Origin: Pratylenchus scribneri
Lineage: Eukaryota; Nematoda; Chromadorea; Rhabditida; Pratylenchidae
Assembly: GCA_030063045.1 (NCBI GenBank)
Contig: JAQSEB010000145.1
Span: 806,001-870,000, forward strand
Reading direction: 5' to 3'
DNA: 64,000 nucleotides
Shown here: positions 1 through 10,865 of the stretch, piece by piece
Layout: each line of letters begins with the position of its first letter
Numbering within the stretch: position 1 is the stretch's first letter
Position numbers and translations under genes: made by a program
Notes under the pieces: model-generated
Told to the model about the DNA's origin: nothing
Seen by the model: the letters and a program-made list of their open reading frames with translations, nothing else
Database searches by the model: none

Positions 1-75
1 AAGAAGCTACCAAATTTGGTAAATAAAAATAATTAAAAATTAAATAAAATAAAATTAATTAAAAATATATTGTAG

Positions 76-430
76 GTGCTTTCCTCATTTATGCCGCCAT
101 AACGGCCGTAGCGCTCGTCCTATTCTATTTTGTCGTTCCCGAAACCAAAGGACTCAATCTTGATGAGGTAATAATTATAATTAATAATAATTATAAAATT
201 ATTTTTTAAATAAATTAATAAAATAAAAAGTTAAATAATTTTGTAATAAATTTAAAAAAAAAAATAAAAAATTATTTTTTTATAATTTACAAAATAATTA
301 AAAATATTTTATTAATTTAATTAAGGTTCAATTGCTGTTCATGACAAAGAGAGAAAGGCAAAGGGCAGTTTCCACGTTGAAGCATCGGCCCCAAATGAAT
401 CCAATGACGGAATTGTCAATTCAAAAATAA
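76..430 (+). CDS. Sugar porter (MFS/GLUT-like), last two exons
   Basis: Partial gene; the 5' part lies left of the window. Exon 76-167 follows a TTGTAG acceptor and encodes one hydrophobic helix ending in [11 protein letters not shown]. The PETKG motif after the last transmembrane helix is the signature of the sugar porter family of the major facilitator superfamily. A GT donor at 168 and an acceptor before 326 join it in phase to exon 326-430, which encodes [14 protein letters not shown] and then a basic cytoplasmic tail ending at TAA 428-430. The family moves hexoses or related polyols across membranes. The substrate cannot be read from this fragment, and a GLUT-type or H+/myo-inositol-type member are both possible. 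The gene points away from collagen A, so the two converge. Confidence 0.85.
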
Positions 431-1353
431 ATGGAAAAATTAAAATGCATTTTATTTGAATTTTATTGAATTTTCTAAATGCTATTTACATTGCGTGTGA
501 TATTTACAAATTTTATTTTTAATATTTTTTACTCATATTTATCAATAAAATACTAAATATATTAAAAAAAAAATTAAAAATAATTTTATAAAGCATTTTA
601 AGGGGAGGTTCCGGAATTCCTCCCCGTTCCAAAAATTTATTTTTACTCCCGTATATTTTTTGAACAACTGTTCCTCTTCTCTCTTCTCTAACAAAATATA
701 AATTTCCTCTTCTCTTTTTAGAACTCTGTGTAAAAAAATTGAATGGGAAGCACGTAGAGAATGTGCTGAGAGGCAATGACACTGGCTCTTCACATCATAC
801 TCTCTCTCCACTTTTCCTCCTTCTATTCTCTTTGTTTTTAAAAGGGTCGATTTTAAAAGGCCTAAAAACAACGAAGAAAATTATTTAGAATTACTCTAAA
901 TTTTTAAGACTAAACTTGGGAAATAATTAAATGTATGAAAGAATTTTTACACGAAATTATATAAAAAACTTCCTAGTATAAATCCAATGAGATTATTCAT
1001 TATTATCTTATGTATTCTCTATTTGTTATTAGCAAAATTTTTCAAGATCGTATTCCGCAATAATTAAGTTAAGAAAGAAGTTAGAAGTTGGACTTATTAC
1101 ATAAGGTTTATGGTTATTGACAACTTTTTTTGGCTTCAAAAATTTTGATTTTCTTACACGAAAATCTTCAATAAAACTTCCAGCCGCATGACTGGCAAAA
1201 TTTAAAATTTTAAACGAAATAAATCCAAATGAGATTTATCTTCTTTATTTTATTCGCTTTAATTCAAATTTTTTGCTTTCAAAATTATTGATTTAATATC
1301 AAATTAATTTGTCATATTCATCATTTTCGCATTTCCATTTTCTCATTGTTCAT
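431..1353. other. Intergenic, convergent 3' ends
   Basis: AT-rich DNA between the converging 3' ends of the sugar porter and collagen A. It contains a pyrimidine-rich stretch around 660-840 and two short inverted copies of TTTTAAAAGG near 838-862. I see no convincing exon or RNA gene. Confidence 0.5.
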
Positions 1354-4300
1354 TTAAACTTTCTTCACTGCCTTTCGTTGCATTTGCATTCGCATTGGCT
1401 GCTGTTGATGCGGTTGGGCACCGGTCATTCCCCGATGGGGCATTGCCATTGCGGCACGGGCTTTCACCGCCGCCTTGGCCTTCACTGCGGCGCGGGCTCT
1501 CACTGCCGTCGCGCGGACTTTCTTCACCGCTGCCGCCTTTTTCACGGCTCGGCTCATGTAAGAGCCTCCAGCTTTGCCACCAGCACCGCCGCCAGCCGCT
1601 GCTCCAGCGCCTCCAACACCAGCGTTATATGAGCCACCTCCGGCACTAGCTCCAGCGCCACCGCCTGCAGCTGCGCCGCCACCGCTTGCTCGAGGTGGGC
1701 AAGGACAGCTAGAAATGATTGGATTGAGTTTTATGATTATATATTTTGGAGCAGATTTTGATTTCGGTATCTTCTGACTAACTTACAGCTTAGAAGATTC
1801 GTTATGGTCAGTTTTGTCTAGAAAATTTCAATTTAAAATCAACATAAGCGGATTGAATCAAACTTATTGCCAATTGAATTTGGGTTTTAAACCGGTTTAA
1901 AATTTTTAAACGAAATATTCTTGATGTCTTAATGCTTTGAATTATGGCTCAATCGATTAGTTATAATCAATTTTATTTATAAGATTTCAATTTAAAATCG
2001 ATTTAAACGGTTTGAACCTATGTTATCAATGGTCAACTAAAATTATGAGTTATTAAACCGGTTTAACATTTTTGTAACTACTCAAATCTGGCCAGAATTA
2101 ATATTTCTCCTACTAAATCGACTATGATGAATCGAATGAGCTATAAATTAATAATCTAAGATCAATACGTACTAAGATATTGCGATTTTCACAAACTAAA
2201 ATGTCCGCCCATATATTATTTTTGGTTAGTGAAAATCACAATCTGCTACAAATATAAATAGAAAAAGCTAAGTTTAATGTCAAATTTCAATTAAATTCAT
2301 TATTTCAATTCAATAAAATATAAAACTCACTATTCTCCATCACCGCCCGATTCGCCGGCTTGTCCTGGATTGCCAGGTTGGCCAGGTCCTCCGGGTTGTC
2401 CAGGCTGTCCGGGTGGTCCCGAGGGTCCAGGTGGGCCAGGAGTGCCGGATGGAGGCGATTGTCCAGGTCCTCCGGGCTGTCCGGGTTGGCCGGCTGGTCC
2501 AGGCGGTCCTTTGGGTCCTGGCTAAAAATATTCAAAAAATATCAAAATTTTACCAAATTTTTGCCAACCTGTCCAGTTCCACCAGTTCCGGGTGCTCCCG
2601 GTTGTCCGGGTGGTCCATTGCCTCCGGGTGGGCCAGGTGGTCCGCCATCCCCGGGTGGTCCAGGTGGGCCGGGTTGTCCGCCGCCTCCTCCTTGGCCATC
2701 CTCGCCAGGGTGTCCATCAGGTCCAGGTGGTCCTAAAAAATATTAAAAATTAAAATTTAATGCAAAAATAGACTAAAATATTCCCAAAATATTACTCCAA
2801 AATTATTTCCAATTAAATTTACCGGGTGGTCCAACGCCTCCGGGTGGTCCCGGTGGGCCTCCAGGGCAAGTTGGGCAACTGACACTGCTGCCGCAGTCTG
2901 GGCCAGCTTCGGCTGGGGCTCCGGCACCGCCAGGTTGGCCATCGCCTCCGGGCTGTCCAGGTGGGCCGGGTGGGCCCGGGGGTCCAGGTGGACCGGGTTG
3001 GGGTTGGCATTGTTGTTGTTGTTGATGGTAGTCGGTGGATGGGCCATTGGATGGGCCGGATTGGTAGCTTTGGCCTCCGCCTCCCCCGCTTGAATATCCG
3101 CCGCCTCCGCCGCCAGTGTTTCCGCCTCCTCCGCCTCCACTAGAATATCCTCCACCACCGCCTCCTCCGCTTGAATATCCGCCACCACCACCTCCTCCAC
3201 GGCCACCTTCAATTTTTTGGCAAATTAAAATTCATTTGAATCGTGAATTCAAGAGCAAAATTTTAGGCAAAATTTCATTTTATTTAATTTAAGTATCAAA
3301 TATTTTGATTCAAATTATAATGTAAAAAATTTACCTTAATTTCATATTATAATTAGAGAGTGGATTTTTACTTCGCAAAAATCACAAAATGGATTATTAA
3401 TAATCTTTTTGGAAAAATTTTTCTCATAAATTTTGGATATCTTAAAAAATTGATGATTTTTTTATTACATATTTTTAATCAATTTTTCGCAAAAATATGC
3501 CTAAGTTAAAATTTGTTTAAAAATATATCAATAATATTTTTAAAAATACTCAGAAATGAAATTATTTTTATACTTTTCTTATCAAATCTAATAGTTCAAA
3601 ATCAATACCTAAAAATCCATTTTTCAATTATAAATAACCAATATGCTATCAAATTTTATAGGAAAACTCGCCTCCTCCTCCTCCACTTGAATATCCGCCT
3701 CCTCCGCCTCCACCTCCTCCACTTTTAGCATATCCGCCGCCTCCTCCTCCGCTCGAGTATCCGCCCCCTCCTCCGCCTCCGCCTCCGCCGCCACCGCCAC
3801 CGGCATAGCCTGCTCGCCGTCTTTCACGCACCAATTCGAGGAATTCGCGTCCAATGGCTGCCGCCGTTGCTGCCTTTCCTCCAGTCATTTCCACTTGAAC
3901 TGCTTGCATTTTGTCCCATGCATCATTGGCCATCACTTTGAATTCGTCCATTTCATGGATCACTTCATCGTACAAATTGTTGATGTCCTTAAATGGAAAT
4001 TGGATAAAAAATGAGTAGAGGAAATTGGAATTAATAGATTTATTTTAGTATTAAAATTATAGAAGAGAATTTTCAGATCTATGCTAATTTTCTATTTATT
4101 CTAGCAATTTTCCATGAATTGGCTGGATTTTTTGAATTTTCATATTTATTTGTTGGTTTATGCTAATTTTCCCTTATTGGGCGAAAAGTCAAAACATCAA
4201 TTTATTAAATTCCCTTGTTTTTTCCAAATTAGCTGTTTAAATTATATTTTTGGAAATTTTATGGCAAAGTAATTTATTTAAAATAATTTTGGGTTAATCA

Positions 4301-4583
4301 ATTTTGTCCCAATTTTTTAAAAACTAAATATACTAACAAATAAATAAAATTTTTGACCCAAATTTCTGATTTCGAAGAGTGAAAAATTTTTGAAAAATTT
4401 AATAAATATTTTTAATAATAAAAATTGTTCCTAAATCTCCCTAAATTGGATAGTGCCGAAAAAATGTAAAAATAATTTTCCAAAATTTACCCGAAAAAGA
4501 AGGCCAATCATGATGAGTGCTGCAACGATGGCTGTTGCCGAGAAGCCGGACACAATTCGAATCAAATAGTGTTTGGCCTCCAT
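1354..4583 (-). CDS. Cuticle collagen A with Gly-rich linker and long basic C-terminal tail
   Basis: Secreted exoskeleton collagen of about 500 residues. Six exons: 4583-4491, 3987-3672, 3206-2823, 2732-2569, 2521-2331 and 1708-1354; all phases agree. Residues 1-31 (start [20 protein letters not shown]) carry the membrane helix of the nematode cuticle collagen N-terminal domain. RERRR near residues 92-96 is a subtilisin-like cleavage site. Then come long poly-Gly runs with GGYSSGG repeats, a cysteine-flanked Gly-X-Y region split by [10 protein letters not shown], two further Gly-X-Y exons, and EYCPCPPR. The last 110 residues are unusual: GGG/Ala repeats followed by a Lys/Arg/Ala-rich end ([16 protein letters not shown], later [14 protein letters not shown]). 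Intron 2 starts with GC (AGGCGAGT). The final exon join (TA|C, giving EYCPCPPR) is strongly supported because it restores the standard C-terminal cysteine motif. Confidence 0.88.
1828..2075. repeat. Direct repeat inside collagen A intron 5
   Basis: Two diverged direct copies of about 85-100 bases. Both begin ATTTCAATTTAAAATC and end with AAACCGGTTTAA plus an A/T run (about 1828-1910 and 1987-2071). They are embedded in the roughly 620-base intron before the last collagen exon. The AAACCGGTTT core recurs in several foldback elements of this window. Confidence 0.55.
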
Positions 4584-6029
4584 TTTTTATTTCTGGAGGT
4601 GTGGAGGAATCGAAAGAATGATTGGGTTTGTCTGAAATTGGTGCAACTTTTATAGCACAAAATTTCATCAAGCATAAATTTAGGACAAAGCAAAACGGGA
4701 ATTAAAGTGTCGGGAATTGCTATTTACAAAAATTTTGCTTTAGGGTAAATGAACGGGTCCCGAAAATTTAGCTTTCTGTTTCGCCGTTTACACAAATTTT
4801 GCTTTAGGAGAAATGAACGGGTCCCGATTTTTTTAGCATATTTGGGAATGCGTTGTTTTAAATTAATTTTGCACAATTTTCTGGCCTTTTACTTTTCGGT
4901 GATTTAAGGGACCCGGGAAAAGTTTTGATTGATTACTTCCCTCCTCTGCCATTTTCCTATATTACACAAGACACAACGCAATGGCTTTTGCCTTTTTAAT
5001 TTGACCCAATTTTCTGCAGTAAAAATGACAATGGAAAAGCCATCTTCGCCACAGGCGAAAACATTAAACAAAGCAGCAATGGATGAAGCGAAAGTGATTT
5101 GCGCGGAAATTTTCTCGCCGAGGAAGAAGCGAGTTGCGCAGTGCGCACAAATTCCCTCTCGAAAATTTGGGAACAATTTTTGATGCAGAAAATTGACGCA
5201 AAAAAAGAGAAAGGAAGGGATAAGGGAATAAAGAAAAAAAATACACAGCATTTCGCTGAAATGTTTTATTAGAGTAATCGAGAAAATTTAATGTGATAAA
5301 ATTTATAAATTATAATTATTTGATTTAATTTTTGTCCTAAATATATCGATCATTTATTTATTTTGCCTTTCCAAATTTTGATGAAATTTAATTTGGGGGC
5401 AATAAGCTGGTGGATAAATCGAGAAATAATGGAGAATGTGTTAAAACTAATAAAACATTGTTATTTAAATATTATTATAAATTTTATAAATTATAATTTT
5501 TTGATTGGATTTGATTTGGGGTTTCTTCAAAATATATGTATATCGATCATTCATTTATTTTGCCCATGAAGAAATAAAATTCGGCACCAACAATGAAATA
5601 CTTCAATACAATGGTGATAGTAAAGTAATGAACAGGAATGCTAGAACTTAATTCGGTGAAAGAAAATTTTATATCACAAAATATTTATAAAAAAGTAAAA
5701 ATGAGTTGCAAAGTGGACTAGATTAGGGAATTTGGAAAAGAAATGTTATAAAGCCATTATTAGTTAAAAAATTTCTGGAAATAAATTAGCCAATTAAATA
5801 ACTTCGAAATTAGCCAATTAAAAAACTTTCCGGAAAGAAATTAGTCAATTAAAAAACTTTCCGGAAAGAAATTAATCAAAAGTAAAATTAATTTTAATTT
5901 TCTAATCTACATAGGTGATTAAAAAATAATTTTTGACAAAAAAATGCAAAAGGAAATAATGAATGAAATAAAAAGAACAATATTTAATGAAAATTATTCG
6001 AATCAAATGTGCTTTATCCATTTCGCCGT
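4584..6029. other. Intergenic; collagen A promoter side
   Basis: Upstream region of collagen A and downstream region of the receptor gene. It carries a block (about 4620-5190) with a degenerate copy at about 11420-12160, sharing TTTCATCAAGC, GACAAAGCAA, GGGAATTAA and AAATGAACGG in order. A diverged direct repeat ending in TATCGATCATT..ATTTATTTTGCC sits at about 5280-5370 and 5460-5565. Short tandem copies of AAACTTTCCGGAAAGAAATTA lie at about 5765-5880. Confidence 0.5.
5025..5183 (+). CDS. Possible small gene, 52 residues
   Basis: A short frame opening MTMEKPSSPQAKTLNK directly behind an acceptor-like TTTTCTGCAG. It is basic at its end (SPRKKRVAQCAQIPSRKFG) with no signal peptide or recognised domain. 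The degenerate copy of this block near 12050-12160 has an in-frame stop just after the corresponding start. That argues against conservation of the peptide, at least in that copy. It may equally be promoter DNA of collagen A read by chance. Confidence 0.2.
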   Translation: MTMEKPSSPQAKTLNKAAMDEAKVICAEIFSPRKKRVAQCAQIPSRKFGNNF

Positions 6030-9000
6030 TCATTTCCACAATTGTTCAAGCATTTTGAAATGACTTTCCAGTTCGGAAACGGAAATCAATGCTTGTCCAT
6101 TCAAATTGGCCAACATTTGTCGTTGTTGTTTTTGTGGATTGACCAAATCCTCGACTGCATTCGGACGGCGCAATCGAACGTGGATCATTCGCAGCCAATT
6201 CATTGCTTTCCTTCTCAACAATGGATGATGCCTGAGTGAGGGAAGAAAATAGAAATGGAATGAATGAATTCTGTGAATAAATTCTATATAATATACAAAG
6301 GCAAGATACGACAAAATGGGATCCGTGTTCTACGCCCAAAATTATACCCTTATTAGGATGTGATTTTCATCAATTTTGGTGGTAATAGTTGACTTTTAAA
6401 TTTTATTTCTCGCGAAAAGCAAGTATTTAGGGGTTTTAGATGATGGGAAATCCGAATTTGGCATTTATTTTTCATGAATTACATTTTTTGAACCAGTAAA
6501 GGTTTACAAACCGGTTTCGAAAAATTGAACTTTTAGTATTTTGGTTCATATTATATACCATTCGACGCGTATCGATGAGCTGATCACGAATCTGTCATTT
6601 TTTTCGTATAAAACTCAAAATTAAATAAGTTATGACCATTTTAGTCACCCGGGCCAAGAATAAATCATATGAATTTTTAATTTTTAATTGCCATAACTTT
6701 TTTGGTTTTTAGTTTTATACGAAATAAATGGTAGATTCGTGATCAGCTCATCGATTCGCGTCGAATGATATATAATATGCACCAAAATACTAAAGTTCAA
6801 TTTTTCGAAACCGGTTTGTAAACCTCTACTGGTTCAAAAAATTTAATGCATGAAAAATAAATGCCAAATTCGGATTCCCCATCATCTAAATCCCTAAATA
6901 CTTGTATTTAGCGAGAAATAAAATAAAAAAATTTAAAAAAAAAGGTGTGGTACAAAGTCAACTATTACCATTTTGGTAAGGATGTAGTAAAACCAGAAAG
7001 TACCATACAATGATTAAAAATTAATTAATTTTTATTGATTACGTGATCACAGTCAATTCAATGAGGGAATGCAATATTCCATTGACGAGATTCATGCACG
7101 TAAAATAAAAGCTGATTAATTGAGGGGAATCGATCACATGAAAATATTGAATATATTGTGAGCTTGAATTTATGCAAATATTGGAAAAATGGAAGAAAAA
7201 TGTTGGCATCAATTGTTTTGCAGTGCGAATATTTTCGGAAAGCTTGAAAAAAAATTAATTATAAATCTATCAATAAAATAATTAATCTAATTTAAATTAT
7301 ATATAAAATTAAAATTCTTAAAAATTTCAAAATTTCAAAACAAAAATATTTTTAATTTTATTTACCTGATACCGTTGATTCAATGGCATTGAATACTGGA
7401 AAAGATAAAATTTCCAGTTGAAGGCATAAAGTACTAAAATGATCTAAAAAAATTTTTAAATTTATTTTGCTTCTAAATTAATAGGGGGCAGATTTTTATT
7501 AATATCAATATTTTGTTTGCGTACTTAAAATAACAAAACATGTTTTTATCAAAGTTTTGTCGATTTGCATGAACTTTTATATCAATAATATTCATCAATA
7601 TTTTGCCACTTTTTGGCAGTTAATATTTAGGCATTTTTGGTTTTTTTTTCGTCAATTTCGTCAATATTTTGAAGATATTTGAAGAATTTTAATTTTTATA
7701 TTAGAAAAAAAATAAAACTTTTTTTAAAAAATTTTGCCAATTTATTGAAAAATTTAAGGAAAAATTCATTCTATGATTTTTCTGTAAAATAATTAATGAA
7801 AAATTGATTGGAAAATTTTTTTTTAAAAAATAATATGTATAAAAATTTTTTGGAAATGATCTTAAAATTTTCTATTCGAAATGTGAATAATTAGTGATAT
7901 TGTTTAGGAAAAAAATTTTCGAATTTTTTAAATAACATTTACTTATTTTTAAAAAAAATTTAATCAATATTTCATCCATATTTTCCCTGTTTTTGCATTT
8001 TATATTAATATTTTACTAGTTTTATCTTTTATGTCAATATTTTACGCCTATATTTCGGGATAATATATCAATATAAAATATAAATCCGCCGCCTATTAAT
8101 TAATATGAATGTAACTTTCTTGACACATAAAACATTAAAAAACTATTAAAAAAATAAATTGAACTCACAACAAATTCGGACAATGTCAATAGAATAAATA
8201 GGGAATGAAAAATTATATTATAAAAATCTGTAAAACGTAGAGATCCATTCTGGTAAAAACATTGTAAAATTGACAAAATAATCTGTGAAAATTTTGACAA
8301 TTAAATTGCTCAATGAAAAAATTAGAGGAATAACCGAAACAGAAATAGTGCAAATGGCCAAAATGGGACATTTGCCTCCGAATTGGGCATCATAATTTCG
8401 GAAAAAAATTGTGGCCGCAGTGCGTTCCAAGAGGAGTGAATGAATTGTGTAATTGCGCAAAAATATTGTGTATATTCCCCATGTTTGCACTGGCAATAAT
8501 CCCTGGTAGAACATATCCCCATTGATGAATTTGGCCACCACATATGTGCTTCGACTCATTGAGAACTATTTAAATAAAAAATTAATTTGAAAAATTTTTT
8601 GCTTTTCCGCTTTTTCGAATATTAATAAAGGGAAATATTTAAAATGCCGATTAAACAGAGGTCGCAGATGTACTTTTTTAAAAGATTTGTACTTTTTTTT
8701 GACTTTGCTATACTTTTTATATTTTTTTTTCACAAAATCATGAAAAAATCGTAAAATTTTTCGCTGCGCGGCTATTTTTAGCTCAAATTTTACGCTGCGC
8801 GGCTATTTTTAGGTAAATTTTTTGTTTGCGACACGAAAAATTTTAAAAATTTCTTTTCAAAAACACGTGATCTTAGTTCTGGATGATCCCCGGTTGTTCA
8901 TTTATGATAAAAAAATATAAAAAATTTTAATCAATTTATATTAGCTTAAATAGAAAATCTTTTTTTGACACCAAAATCTTTTTTTTTTCAAGGCCAATGT

Positions 9001-9841
9001 ACTTTTTTTTTGAAAAAAATCTGGGACTTCTGCGATTAAATAAAAAAAATTAATTTAAAAAATTTTTTGCTTGTCCGCTTTTTCGAATATTAATAAAGGG
9101 AAATATTTAATTTACCGAATAAAATGCTAAATAAAGTAATAATTGATTAACCGTTTAGTGGTTTATACTAGACCCCTAAACTCTATACCCAATCGATAGA
9201 TCTCTTCAGGACGCATCGAATGGTATATATTTGACTTGGGTTTAACCAATTTTGAACCTAAAACTAAAAGATGGTTTAAACGGTTTAATACCTTTAATTT
9301 TAGGCCAAAACACAACCAAATATATACCATTCGATGCGCCTTAACGAGATTTATAGGTTTTGAGGTCTAGAACAAACCTCTAAACCGTTAATTACTTTAT
9401 TCGGCATTTTCAATAATTTATTCGGTAAATTAAATACTATCCATTAATAAATAAACATTGATGAGAATTATAATTTAATAATAAATAAGGAAATGTAATA
9501 AATTAAATGTAAATTAAAATTTTAAAAAAATGTGAATATTTTTTAATTTAATTTTTTTTTATAATTAATTTCGAATATTTTAATTTGGTGATAAGAAATT
9601 TAGAAATTTTAGCAAATTAAAAATAAATAAAAACCGAAACAATGGTGGCACTCTGTGTTAACAAAATAATCTTCAAATTGGGGTGAAGCAATTTGGTGGT
9701 AGAAATTAGTGAAAAATTAAAAATGGAAATAATAAATGCCATTGGATGGACTACAAATAATTCCATGGCCGAGCCAATTGTAGCGGCCAAAATAATATTA
9801 TTGTAATTTTCGGCATTAGTTGGTGTTTCCGTTGAGTTCAT
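6030..9841 (-). CDS. Serpentine chemoreceptor, Sre class
   Basis: Seven-helix receptor, 341 residues, placed in the nematode Sre family (PF03125). Exons: 9841-9641, 8565-8335, 8282-8169, 7443-7366, 7242-7043 and 6231-6030. All junctions are in phase and total 1026 bases. Family marks: a helix 3 end with SLLLERTAATIFFRNYD (the ER..AT....Y pattern), the cytoplasmic stretch NQRYQLSENIRTAKQL, and HHPLLRRKA after the last helix. Hydrophobic segments lie near residues 20-45, 50-65, 105-125, 140-165, 185-210 and 235-255. Such receptors act in chemosensory neuron cilia; the ligand is unknown. Introns 1 and 5 are enlarged by mobile elements, but no coding exon is interrupted. Exon 3 starts at ACAG|ATT (8282); using the later ACAG at 8228 would break the frame. 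Confidence 0.85.
6381..6969. mobile_element. Long foldback element in receptor intron 5
   Basis: A near-perfect palindrome with arms of about 270 bases around a short spacer near 6640-6690. The ends are GGTAATAGTTGAC and GTCAACTATTACC. The arms share ACCATTCGACGCG, GAGCTGATCACGAATC and TTTGGCATTTATTTTTCATG in opposite orientation. No coding capacity is seen. It should form a long hairpin if transcribed with the receptor gene. Confidence 0.85.
8656..9032. mobile_element. Non-autonomous hAT-like element with 8-bp duplication
   Basis: Starts CAGAGGTCGCAGATGTAC and ends with the complement of CAGAAGTCCCAGAT, flanked on both sides by CGATTAAA (8648-8655 and 9033-9040). The interior has two GCTGCGCGGCTATTTTTAG units and a segment that reappears in reverse orientation at about 62300-62500. 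No transposase. The flanking 80 bases are also directly repeated (about 8570-8650 and 9035-9115), so part of the arrangement may come from local duplication. Confidence 0.65.
9098..9442. mobile_element. Foldback element, family P1, receptor intron 1
   Basis: Both arms carry GATAGATCTCKTCAGGACGCATCGAATGG-type sequence (GACGCATCGAATGGTATAT at 9211-9229 and its complement near 9320-9338) and AAACGGTTTAA around a short loop. The ends read GGGAAATATTTAATTTACCG and the complement of GGATAGTATTTAATTTACCG. Further copies lie at 21925-22350, 29595-29945, 50085-50400 and 53590-53940, with a half copy at 56610-56780. Confidence 0.8.
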
Positions 9842-10012
9842 TTCAATTTTTCAGTGGTGAAAGATGGAAGGAAATATTCAGATTTTTCTTTTGATAAAAT
9901 ATTTTATTAATATTGGTGTTTTAAAAATTGTAAAATATTTGTTAAACAATTATTATTTTTAGCTTTCAATCAGTGTTGAAAAAAAAGTCATTAATCAATA
10001 CAAATATATGTA

Positions 10013-10490
10013 TATATGTTGTAGCCGATTTAGAAATTTAGCTATTTCTGAAGCGAATAGCCGATTTGGAAACAAACAAATCGGCTAGCCGATTTAGAAA
10101 TGTTTCCGAAAAAATCAGCAACAAGCAGAAATCCAATCAGAATGGGCTGGAATAAAATCAGAACTTTCGGGGAATCAAATCAGAAGGGGCAATCAAATCA
10201 GAACAGGCAGTATTAATATTAACTATTAATTACCGTTTAGTCAGAATTAATATCAGAATATAATCAGAGTAGAAGAAATAAATTTTAATCCGAATAAAAT
10301 TAGAAATTAGAATTTTCTAATATTAATTCTCTCTATACTGTAAATAATTCTGCCTATTCTGATTTGATAACCCATCCTGATTTGATTTCCCATCCATTGT
10401 TCTGAATTTAAATGCCATTTTCTAAATGAGCTGGCCGATTTGGAAACAAATGGTCATTTCAAAATCGGCTTCAACATAAATATGAATAAA
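10013..10490. mobile_element. Foldback element with GCCGATTTAGAAA ends
   Basis: Terminal inverted repeat of about 22 bases (TATGTTGTAGCCGATTTAGAAA and the complement of TATGTTGAAGCCGATTTTGAAA). The interior is rich in repeated AATCAGAA words, and a partial second copy of the terminus lies near 10080-10100. No coding sequence. Confidence 0.65.
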
Positions 10491-10803
10491 TTAAAACAAC
10501 CTTAATAACCAAATGAAGGAACCAATTTTATTTTAATATTATGTAGAGAAATTATCGGCAAAATTGGCAGGTGTTAAGTAAGACATACTGCTATGTTAAT
10601 TCAATAAGGGGGTGAATTATTGAATAGATGGGGGATACGCAGAAATCGCAATATTTGAACAAAATAATTATATACTTACTTACAATTAGTAGTATGACGA
10701 CAATACAATTTACGAGGAAATAAGACTAATAGAGTATAATTTGATTTTTGAAAATTTTTAATTTTTCTTTTAATAATAAATATTTAAATTCCATAGACCA
10801 ACT

Positions 10804-10865
10804 TAGCCTTTGAATAGTCCCAAAAAATGTCTTCCAAATTTATTAAATACCCATTTGGTGACAGC
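10804..10865 (-). pseudogene. Isolated terminal-exon-like segment
   Basis: After a good acceptor (TTTCAGTTTCAG) the minus strand encodes VTKWVFNKFGRHFLGLFKG and stops at TAA (10804-10806). No upstream exon is visible in the next 1.6 kb, so this is either a gene relic or chance. The family is not recognised. Confidence 0.25.

Noticed and set aside
2360..3143. Plus-strand frames opposite the collagen A exons
   Set aside because: GC-rich antisense shadows of Gly-X-Y codons; the minus-strand model has coherent splice sites and family motifs.
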